A stretch of 5,365 nucleotides of DNA. Source: Rickettsiales bacterium (GTDB lineage: Bacteria > Pseudomonadota > Alphaproteobacteria > Rickettsiales > UBA8987). The stretch is from positions 2,080-7,444 of the forward strand of contig JAHDHN010000065.1 of NCBI GenBank assembly GCA_020631295.1. The letters run 5' to 3'. Each line of letters starts with the position of its first letter. The first letter of the stretch is position 1. The notes under the pieces were generated by a model. That model was given only the letters and a program-made list of their open reading frames with translations. It did not search any database and had not been told where the DNA came from. The position numbers and the translations under genes were made by a program. Of this stretch, positions 1 to 4,897 are shown piece after piece.

Positions 1-21
1 ACAGCATAACTGTTGTATTTG

Positions 22-51
22 ATCCTGCGATCAAGTCGCAGGAAGCAGGAT
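22..51. other. Hairpin with two competing pairings downstream of hemC
   Basis: CCTGCGA (24-30) and TCGCAGG (36-42) form a perfect 7-bp stem around a 5-nt loop. ATCCTGC (22-28) can instead pair with GCAGGAT (45-51), so the left arm has two possible partners. The element lies 23-53 nt past the hemC stop and could mark the 3' end of the dapD-hemC transcript. No U-rich run follows the stem in either direction, so it is not a convincing intrinsic terminator. The rest of bases 1-74 shows no gene or other signal I can support. Confidence 0.35.
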
Positions 52-74
52 TATATGTTATTAATGGAACCAGT

Positions 75-1013
75 TTAGTGTATCTGTGTGAGGAGTTTTG
101 TGCCTAATGCGATGCCCAGCTTCTGGGCTGCCTCATCATCGGTAATTACTTCTTTCGCCTGCTCAGTCACAATCTGACTGCCATCTTCTGAAGCAAGCAT
201 GGCGGTGAGGGTGAGTGTGTTGTCTGGTGTAATATGCGCTACCGCACCAAGCGGTGTGGAGCAATTTCCTGCCACCGCTTTTAACACGCCACGTTCTGCC
301 TTCACCCGCAAGCGTGAAGGTGTGTGATTAATGCGCGAAAGCATCGCCTCTATCGGCGCATTGCCCACCACACATTCCACGCCAATGGCACCTTGTGCAA
401 TGGCTGGTACCATCTGTATTTCATCTAGTATTTTGGTAATGTCCGAGAGCCGGTCCAGGCGCTTTAAGCCGGCATAAGCCAGCAGCAAGCCATCCACCTC
501 GCCCTGCTTCATTTTGCGCAGCCGTGTCATCACATTGCCGCGCATGGGCACAATCTCCACATGCGGATACTGCGCCTTAAACTGCACAATGCGGCGAATG
601 GCACAGCTGCCGATGCGCGTGCCCGCTGGTAGGTCTTTCGGCATCACATGGTCTTTATGTAAAAACGCATCTTGCGGTAATTCACGCTCTAAAATACATG
701 GGATCGCCAGCCCGTCCGGATACGTATCAGGCATGTCTTTCATGCTGTGAACGGCCATATCAATGCTGCCATCTGCCAGCTGTTGTTCAATCTCTTTGGT
801 GAACAAGCCCTTGCCGCCAATATCGGCCAGGCTGCGGTCTTGAATTTGATCACCCGTAGTGAGGATTTTTACAATCTCAATACGGTCCTGATCCAGCTCT
901 GGAAAGGCTCCCAACAGGCGATTTTTTACTTCCATGGCTTGCACCACCGCCAAGCGGCTGGTGCGGGTGCCAATGCGAATAATTGGCGGGCAGCCGGTGG
1001 GCAGTGTTACCAA
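75..1013 (-). CDS. hemC: Hydroxymethylbilane synthase (porphobilinogen deaminase)
   Basis: This cytoplasmic enzyme polymerises four porphobilinogen units into hydroxymethylbilane on the way to haem and other tetrapyrroles. The 312-residue product has the usual family length. Visible landmarks are the N-terminal GTRTSRLAVVQA (15-26; R17 and S19 match E. coli R11 and S13), GGKGLFTKEIE (66-76), HSMKDMP with the catalytic Asp at D93, IRR (R140, R141), MRGN (R158) and NCSTPLG, where C251 should carry the dipyrromethane cofactor. The start is TTG at 1013-1011. The dapD stop lies immediately upstream in the same frame, and the next in-frame ATG is codon 27, inside the conserved N-terminal region. 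An AGAGGTG Shine-Dalgarno 5 nt before the TTG supports this start. Translation is probably coupled to dapD. One oddity is GSCAIRR at 135-141, where most homologues have GTSSLRR or GTASLRR. Confidence 0.97.
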   Translation of the reverse strand: MVTLPTGCPPIIRIGTRTSRLAVVQAMEVKNRLLGAFPELDQDRIEIVKILTTGDQIQDRSLADIGGKGLFTKEIEQQLADGSIDMAVHSMKDMPDTYPDGLAIPCILERELPQDAFLHKDHVMPKDLPAGTRIGSCAIRRIVQFKAQYPHVEIVPMRGNVMTRLRKMKQGEVDGLLLAYAGLKRLDRLSDITKILDEIQMVPAIAQGAIGVECVVGNAPIEAMLSRINHTPSRLRVKAERGVLKAVAGNCSTPLGAVAHITPDNTLTLTAMLASEDGSQIVTEQAKEVITDDEAAQKLGIALGTKLLTQIH

Positions 1014-1859
1014 TTACACACCTCTAAGCAGCTCATTAATGCCTGTTTTGCTGCGTGTTCTGGCATCCACCTGCTTCACAATCACCGCGGCATAGAGGCT
1101 AGGTGCATCAGGCGTTTTGCCTGGTACAGTGCCTGGTACCACCACACTATAGGCCGGCACACGGCCATAGAAAATCTCGCCCGTTTCACGGTGCACAATT
1201 TTGGTGCTGGCACCAATATATACGCCCATGGAAAGTACGGCACCTTCTTCTACCACCACGCCTTCCGCCACTTCACTGCGTGCACCGATAAAACAATTAT
1301 CTTCAATCACCACCGGTCCGGCCTGCAAGGGCTCCAGCACCCCACCAATGCCTGCACCGCCAGAAATATGGCAGTTCTTCCCAATTTGCGCACAGGAACC
1401 AACTGTTGCCCAGGTGTCAATCATCGTACCCTCATCCACATAGGCGCCCAGATTTACAAAGCTTGGCATCAACACCACATTGGGTGCAATATAGCTGCCT
1501 TGGCGCACAAAACAGCCCGGTACCGCACGGAATTTGGCAGCACGAAATTCATCTTCACCCCAGCCGTTAAACTTACTGGGCACTTTGTCAAACCAGGGCG
1601 CATCTGCAGCAGAACCAGCAGTAGGCCCGTGTTTCACCAGCTGATTATCATTCAAGCGGAAAGAAAGCAGCACCGCCTTTTTGGCCCACTCATTTACCAC
1701 CCACTGGCCATTTTTCTTTTCTGCCACGCGGATTGAGCCGTTATCCAGCCCTGCAAGCGCAGCATCCACCGCCTCACGCACTTGGCCTTGGGTGCTTGTG
1801 GAGATTTCGTCGCGCGCGTCCCATGCGGCTTCAATATGCTGCTGTAATGTATCTGTCAT
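1014..1859 (-). CDS. dapD: Tetrahydrodipicolinate N-succinyltransferase
   Basis: DapD transfers succinyl from succinyl-CoA to 2,3,4,5-tetrahydropyridine-2,6-dicarboxylate in the succinylase branch of lysine and meso-diaminopimelate synthesis, in the cytoplasm. The 281-residue product is close to E. coli DapD (about 274) and aligns along its length. It has an N-terminal helical domain with RVAEK..GQWV and KKAVLLSFRLNDNQ (to about 73), then a left-handed beta-helix of hexapeptide repeats (about 115-240). That domain contains AYVDEGTMIDTWATVGSCAQIGKN (139-162), GGVLEPLQA and FIGARSEVAEG. D142 and E196 correspond to residues implicated in catalysis in the mycobacterial enzyme. The C-terminal INELLR is also typical. 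The ATG start has a GAAAGG Shine-Dalgarno (1868-1873) 8 nt upstream. dapD is the first visible gene of a dapD-hemC pair; dapE, a common neighbour, is not seen. Its promoter must lie in 1860-2003, but I find no strong match. Confidence 0.97.
   Translation of the reverse strand: MTDTLQQHIEAAWDARDEISTSTQGQVREAVDAALAGLDNGSIRVAEKKNGQWVVNEWAKKAVLLSFRLNDNQLVKHGPTAGSAADAPWFDKVPSKFNGWGEDEFRAAKFRAVPGCFVRQGSYIAPNVVLMPSFVNLGAYVDEGTMIDTWATVGSCAQIGKNCHISGGAGIGGVLEPLQAGPVVIEDNCFIGARSEVAEGVVVEEGAVLSMGVYIGASTKIVHRETGEIFYGRVPAYSVVVPGTVPGKTPDAPSLYAAVIVKQVDARTRSKTGINELLRGV
1019..1025 (-). promoter_or_regulatory. Shine-Dalgarno deciding the hemC TTG start
   Basis: On the minus strand AGAGGTG lies within the last codons of dapD, and the 5-nt spacer TGTAA, which includes the dapD stop, precedes the TTG. 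This is good spacing for a ribosome binding site. It supports a non-ATG start for hemC and reinitiation by ribosomes finishing dapD. Confidence 0.7.
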
Positions 1860-1889
1860 TCGGTATGCCTTTCTGCATTTTTATTGTGA

Positions 1890-1917
1890 GCATGTTAGAC
1901 GGTGTAGTACAACATGC
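1890..1917. repeat. Inverted repeat in the dapD leader/promoter region
   Basis: GCATGTT (1890-1896) and AACATGC (1911-1917) are perfect 7-bp inverted arms around a 14-nt spacer. The spacer overlaps a smaller odd palindrome, TGTAGTACA (1903-1911). The element lies 31-58 nt upstream of the dapD start. It could be a dimeric regulator site or a leader hairpin. Symmetry is the only evidence; no regulator family is recognised. Confidence 0.3.
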
Positions 1918-1955
1918 CACAGCAGAATCAACGCTTAACCTACCCATTTTCTATT

Positions 1956-1969
1956 ACAATGTATATTGT
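1956..1969. promoter_or_regulatory. Operator-like palindrome next to the rightward promoter
   Basis: ACAATGTATATTGT is a 14-bp palindrome broken by one symmetric mismatch (G1961/T1964). Its last base is the first base of the proposed -35 box of the 2004-2468 gene. A protein bound there would contact or block RNA polymerase at that promoter, and possibly a divergent dapD promoter. AT-rich DNA produces such palindromes by chance, so this is tentative. Confidence 0.3.
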
Positions 1970-1997
1970 TGAGTAATAATAAAAAATACTGTATAAA
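1969..1997 (+). promoter_or_regulatory. Sigma70-like promoter giving a probably leaderless mRNA
   Basis: TTGAGT (1969-1974) and TATAAA (1992-1997) match the -35 and -10 consensus at 4/6 and 5/6 positions, with the ideal 17-bp spacer. Transcription expected about 7 nt after the -10 box would start at 2004, the A of the ATG of the next gene. That gene has no Shine-Dalgarno, so a leaderless transcript fits. The match was read by eye, not scored. Confidence 0.5.
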
Positions 1998-2003
1998 TAA
2001 ATT

Positions 2004-2468
2004 ATGAAAAGAAATGATGCGATAATGTATGGTGATATAACCGGTGCGCTTGGTGATACAGAGAATGATTTCGTGCTGCAATCTGGTAATAGAGATACAG
2101 GCAATAGGACTGCTATATATACATGTGGTGGTAAAAACGGCCCTGTTTCTGCTACGGTAGATGAATATAAGAAAACTCTCACTTTATGTATAGAAAATGA
2201 TGATGGTGGCCAAGAAATTCTTGACTATAATTACCAGCAAAAAGAGATAATATATGGCCATAAGTTTATGGCAGATAAGAATATAGTGGTCAGGCATAAT
2301 GGTGCAGAGTTTATAAAAGTGCTGAATGCGAGTGTATTTAAAGATGCTGTGACCACAGTTTTGAACAAGCTAGATATAGAAATATTCCCAGAAAATACAG
2401 TGGATAAAATACAAGATGGTTATGTGCTGCCACCCAATACAGCACAGCATCACGGTTTTAGTTTTTAG
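2004..2468 (+). CDS. Hypothetical protein, AT-rich and ORFan-like, 154 aa
   Basis: I do not recognise this protein. It is hydrophilic, with no signal peptide or membrane segment, so it is probably cytoplasmic. The N-terminal two thirds looks strand- and turn-rich with many Gly, Asn and Asp. A short helix-like stretch around NASVFKDAVTTVLNKLDIEIF (about 108-128) precedes a Pro-containing tail ending HHGFSF. Cysteines are C41 and C62. GC is about 38% (159 of 420 bases counted at 2041-2460), against about 53-60% in neighbouring core genes. Codon use is extreme: 11 of 12 Ile codons are ATA, and all four Arg codons are AGA or AGG. This suggests recent acquisition or weak codon selection. The ATG at 2004 has no Shine-Dalgarno but coincides with the predicted transcription start. 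An alternative ATG at 2025 gives 147 residues. The gene diverges from dapD and converges on the 2502-2756 gene. It could be a non-genic open frame, though 154 codons with a well-placed promoter favour a gene. Confidence 0.6.
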   Translation: MKRNDAIMYGDITGALGDTENDFVLQSGNRDTGNRTAIYTCGGKNGPVSATVDEYKKTLTLCIENDDGGQEILDYNYQQKEIIYGHKFMADKNIVVRHNGAEFIKVLNASVFKDAVTTVLNKLDIEIFPENTVDKIQDGYVLPPNTAQHHGFSF

Positions 2469-2494
2469 ATAGTGTCACTGTTTATAAAATCGTG
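2451..2494. other. Long-armed hairpin between convergent genes
   Basis: CACGGTTTTA (2451-2460) pairs with TAAAATCGTG (2485-2494) over 10 positions, with one G-U wobble when read as plus-strand RNA. The 24-nt loop contains the TAG stop of the upstream gene and a palindromic AGTGTCACT (2471-2479). The left arm encodes the last residues of the 154-residue protein. The position, between two convergent genes 33 nt apart, suits a shared transcript end. No U-run follows, so it is not a classical intrinsic terminator. Confidence 0.35.
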
Positions 2495-2501
2495 AGTGAG
2501 G

Positions 2502-2756
2502 CTACGATATTTGCTCAGGTATATATCCTTTGGAAGTCATGCAACCAACAAAGGCATTGTCCCACTCAATATCCGTGCCACGTACATAGGTGCCGTCACC
2601 AAAACGCATAGCATCAGAGATAGAAGAGTAAACACGGTCTGCAACGCTGGTGCAGTCCATATAGTCGTAGGTATATTTTGTGTAGGCAGGATCATAGGCC
2701 TGCACCACAGAGGCGGTGAAAGTAACAGCAGCAAGTACGATATGTGATATGCGCAT
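2502..2756 (-). CDS. Small exported two-cysteine protein, unknown function
   Basis: This 84-residue protein starts with a clear Sec-type signal peptide: M-R, a hydrophobic core (about residues 5-18) and an AXA-like end VQA, predicting cleavage after residue 20. The mature 64 residues are rich in Tyr, Asp and Ser and contain two cysteines, C35 and C72, that could form a disulfide in the periplasm. The C-terminal CMTSKGYIP (72-80) resembles the Cys-x3-Lys-Gly-Tyr/Trp tail seen in many small proteobacterial periplasmic proteins of unknown function; this link is from memory. The ATG at 2756 has an AAGGA Shine-Dalgarno (2764-2768) with a 7-nt spacer. The frame stays open to 2846, but that extension would bury the signal peptide and cover the promoter. 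Arg codons are CGC or CGT and Ile codons are mixed, so the gene looks host-adapted, unlike its AT-rich neighbour. A promoter with an A-tract lies upstream. Confidence 0.75.
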   Translation of the reverse strand: MRISHIVLAAVTFTASVVQAYDPAYTKYTYDYMDCTSVADRVYSSISDAMRFGDGTYVRGTDIEWDNAFVGCMTSKGYIPEQIS

Positions 2757-2814
2757 GGCGTTATCCTTTGTTATACAAGCAAGTAGTATGTCATTTGCCT
2801 GCCTCATAGCTGCA

Positions 2815-2864
2815 CATATAGGCCGATAATTTCCTAATGCAACCACTTTTTTATATTTTTTTAA
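2815..2864 (-). promoter_or_regulatory. Promoter with UP-like A-tract for the small exported protein
   Basis: On the minus strand, TTGCAT (-35, 2837-2842) and TATATG (-10, 2815-2820) are separated by 16 bp. Directly upstream of the -35 is a tract of seven A, TAT and six A (2847-2862), where an UP element that binds the RNA polymerase alpha subunit would sit. Transcription would begin near 2808 and leave a leader of about 50 nt containing the AAGGA site. Box quality is moderate; the A-tract adds support. Confidence 0.45.
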
Positions 2865-2923
2865 CTCTACAATTCTAGTTGTATGGAATTATAGCATGCT
2901 GGGTTGGTTGTTGCATTAGAAAA
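2830..2923. repeat. 14-bp inverted repeats flanking an AT-rich core
   Basis: GTTGCATTAGGAAA on the minus strand (2830-2843) and GTTGCATTAGAAAA on the plus strand (2910-2923) match at 13 of 14 positions in inverted orientation, 66 bp apart. A smaller palindrome, ACAA-TTCTAG-TTGT (2869-2882), is centred within about 1 bp of the same axis. The left arm contains the proposed -35 box of the 2502-2756 gene. The element could be a paired regulator site, a cruciform or a small MITE-like unit. I see no flanking target-site duplication and no further copy in the window. Confidence 0.45.
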
Positions 2924-3026
2924 GAGGGTGGGAAGATACGTTATAGAAGGGTCTGCAAAAGCAGAGGGTTCCAGAGTATTCATAAATAACTTTAGGAAAT
3001 ACCAGATAATGTCTATAGTCTTACTC

Positions 3027-3434
3027 ATGCAAATTACCATACTAGCTGAAGGAAAAATGAAGGATGCGCATCAACGGGCGCTACTGCAGGAGTATCAGAA
3101 GCGGATTGGGTGGAAGCTGCAGATTAAAGAGGTGAAGCGTTTAGCCGATGAGCCAATGCCCAAAAATGCGCTGATTGCGCTGGACGAAACCGGTAAAAAC
3201 CCAACCAGCTTGCAATTTTCGGATATGGTAAAGCAGCATATTGAAGCGGGGCAAGACATTACCTTGGTGATTGGTGGAGCAGATGGCCTGCCACCTGCCT
3301 GGAAACAGGCTGCAAGCCAGCTGATTGCCTTTGGCCATTGCACATGGCCACATATGTTGGTGCGGATTTTGCTCACAGAGCAGCTCTACCGTGCCTATAG
3401 CATTCTAAACAACCACCCATATCATCGTGGGTGA
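3027..3434 (+). CDS. rlmH: 23S rRNA (pseudouridine1915-N3)-methyltransferase, short form
   Basis: RlmH is a SPOUT-family methyltransferase that uses SAM to methylate N3 of pseudouridine 1915 in helix 69 of 23S rRNA, acting on assembled 70S ribosomes. Family signatures are MQITILAEGKMKD at the N terminus, ALIALDETGK (48-57), the SAM-loop LVIGGADGL (80-88), WPHMLVRILLTEQLYRAYSI and the C-terminal HPYHR (130-134) of the trefoil knot. With this start it has 135 residues, about 20 fewer than E. coli RlmH (155). Most of the missing length lies between IKEVKRLADEP and ALIALD, where relatives carry a helix. The start at 3027 matches family N termini but has no Shine-Dalgarno. ATG at 3009 adds MSIVLL and has AGGA at 2994-2997, 11 nt upstream. 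The frame is open back to a TTG at 2904. TATAGT at 3014-3019 could alternatively make the 3027 start leaderless. The common neighbours rsfS and nadD are absent. Confidence 0.93.
   Translation: MQITILAEGKMKDAHQRALLQEYQKRIGWKLQIKEVKRLADEPMPKNALIALDETGKNPTSLQFSDMVKQHIEAGQDITLVIGGADGLPPAWKQAASQLIAFGHCTWPHMLVRILLTEQLYRAYSILNNHPYHRG
3414..3433. other. Hairpin over the rlmH stop region
   Basis: CACCCA (3414-3419) and TGGGTG (3428-3433) form a 6-bp stem with an 8-nt loop, covering the last rlmH codons and most of its stop. It lies where rlmH and the photolyase gene converge with one base between their stops. It could help end transcription on either strand, but it encodes the conserved HPYHR tail, so the pairing may be incidental. 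No clear U-run follows. Confidence 0.2.
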
Positions 3435-3435
3435 G

Positions 3436-4869
3436 TTACAAATTGCGGTACATTAATTTCATGCGCGGGTTATCCTCAAAGCGCGGGCGGTGTTTGCGCA
3501 AGAAATCCCAATATTTCACATTGAACGGACACGCATTTTCACCCTCTTTTTGCTTCACATCATAGCGGCATTCTTTGCAGAAATTAGACATGCGATTAAT
3601 ATAGGCGCCGCTGGCAATATAAGGCTTGGTGCCCACAATGCCACCATCTGCATGCAGTGCCATACCAATCGTGTTGGGCGCTTCCACCCATTCATGGGCA
3701 TCCACATACACAGCCAAATACCAGTCATGTACCTCTTGCGGATTTAGGCCTGCCAAGGTGGCATAATTGCCGGTGATCATCAAACGCTGGATATGATGTG
3801 AATAGCCGGTATCAATCGTCATCTGAATCACTTGCTGCATGCAATGCATATCGGTATGCGCATTCCAGTAAAAATCCGGCAAGGGCGCGGTGGCCTCCAG
3901 GTAATTTTTCTCCGTATAGCCAGGCATATGTAGCCAATACACACCGCGGATAAATTCTCGCCATCCCAGAATTTGGCGTACATAGCCTTCCACCGCATTA
4001 ATCGGCGCGCGGCCGGTGTGATATTCCTCAATTACACGCTCACAAATTTCACGCGGACTGAGCAGCCCCACATTCACATAAGGCGAGACAATAGAATGAA
4101 ACAGATAAGGCTGGTCTGACACCATCGCATCTTGATAATCGCCAAAAAAGGGCAGTGCGTGGAAGCAAAAATGCTCCAATGCCGCCAGCGCCTCTTCTCG
4201 CGTCACGGCATAGTGAAACTGTGCTGCCTTGCCCATATTATATGGAAATTGTGCCTCCACCATTTTTATCACCTCTTGCGTGATGGTATCCGGCGATACA
4301 GAAAAAGGAGGCGGCAGATGCTGTGCATCTTTCAACGGTTTACGGTTTTGTTTATCGTAATTCCAATTGCCGCCCTCCGGCTTATTGTCAGCGTCCATCA
4401 ATAGGCCTGTGGATTTACGCATCTCGCGGTAAAAATATTCCATCACCAGCTGTTTGCGGCCAGCAGCCCACTGTTGGAATGTGGCGTGATCACAAAAAAA
4501 TCGGTCATCAGACAGCAATGTTATCGGCAATGCAGAGGATTCAAATGCCTGCTTTAACCTATATTCCGCCGGTTCTGTGACAATAATCTCATCCGCACCC
4601 AGTGCCTCCATTTCAGCCAGCAAACTGCCTTTATTTTCTGGGTCTGTGAGGGTGCGATATATCACCTGATACCCTTCAGCCTGCAACGCACCGGCAAAAT
4701 GGCGCATGGCGGAAAATACCAATACCAGCTTTTGTTGATGATGCGCCGTATAGGTTGCTTCTTCCATTACCTCTGCCATGAATATAGTATCTGTGGCTTT
4801 GTTTACCTCCTGCAAACTGGAAATCTCCAGAGTCAGCTGGTCACCCAAAATAACAATCACCTTACTCAT
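3436..4869 (-). CDS. Iron-sulfur bacterial (6-4) photolyase/cryptochrome (PhrB type)
   Basis: This 477-residue protein belongs to the deoxyribodipyrimidine photolyase-related (FeS-BCP) group, whose studied member PhrB of Agrobacterium repairs (6-4) photoproducts with blue light, using FAD, a [4Fe-4S] cluster and a lumazine antenna. An N-terminal alpha/beta domain (about 1-135) begins VIVILGDQLT; the FAD-binding helical region follows. Cysteines C343, C431, C434 and C447 show the spacing 88-3-13 that I recall for PhrB C350, C438, C441 and C454. With the same offset of 7, H358-H359 match PhrB H365-H366 at the lesion site, and W335, W383 and Y384 match its electron-transfer residues W342, W390 and Y391. 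All key positions are present, so it is probably an active (6-4) photolyase. The ATG start has a GGAG Shine-Dalgarno 5 nt upstream. The gene lies 28 nt after purK and probably shares its transcript; its 3' end abuts rlmH tail to tail. Confidence 0.94.
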   Translation of the reverse strand: MSKVIVILGDQLTLEISSLQEVNKATDTIFMAEVMEEATYTAHHQQKLVLVFSAMRHFAGALQAEGYQVIYRTLTDPENKGSLLAEMEALGADEIIVTEPAEYRLKQAFESSALPITLLSDDRFFCDHATFQQWAAGRKQLVMEYFYREMRKSTGLLMDADNKPEGGNWNYDKQNRKPLKDAQHLPPPFSVSPDTITQEVIKMVEAQFPYNMGKAAQFHYAVTREEALAALEHFCFHALPFFGDYQDAMVSDQPYLFHSIVSPYVNVGLLSPREICERVIEEYHTGRAPINAVEGYVRQILGWREFIRGVYWLHMPGYTEKNYLEATAPLPDFYWNAHTDMHCMQQVIQMTIDTGYSHHIQRLMITGNYATLAGLNPQEVHDWYLAVYVDAHEWVEAPNTIGMALHADGGIVGTKPYIASGAYINRMSNFCKECRYDVKQKEGENACPFNVKYWDFLRKHRPRFEDNPRMKLMYRNL

Positions 4870-4897
4870 AACAGCTCCATTTGTTCATTAGGTTTTG

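Noticed and set aside
747..1736. Long 329-codon plus-strand frame opposite hemC and dapD
   Set aside because: It runs antisense to two certain genes, crosses their junction, and its product is rich in His, Ala and Cys with no family features. It is a mirror of the codon pattern of the real genes.
1860..2003. Specific -35/-10 promoter for dapD
   Set aside because: Several pairs such as TTGATT/TACTAC and TTGTAC/CACAAT have tolerable spacing, but each matches consensus poorly and none stands out, so no call is made.
1940..2182. Minus-strand 80-codon frame with a hydrophobic Tyr/Ile-rich C terminus, possible small membrane protein
   Set aside because: It lies opposite the start of the 154-residue gene and its promoter. 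The hydrophobicity comes from AT-rich DNA, and no ribosome binding site supports it.
2502..2846. Longer 114-codon version of the small exported protein
   Set aside because: The extra 30 codons would hide the signal peptide inside the protein and translate through the predicted promoter; the ATG at 2756 has a good AAGGA site.
3417..3434. Resemblance of the rlmH 3' end (TATCAT) to the staphylococcal SCC attachment site
   Set aside because: The match only reflects the conserved Tyr-His codons of RlmH. No recombinase genes, direct repeat or inserted element follow; the photolyase gene abuts directly.
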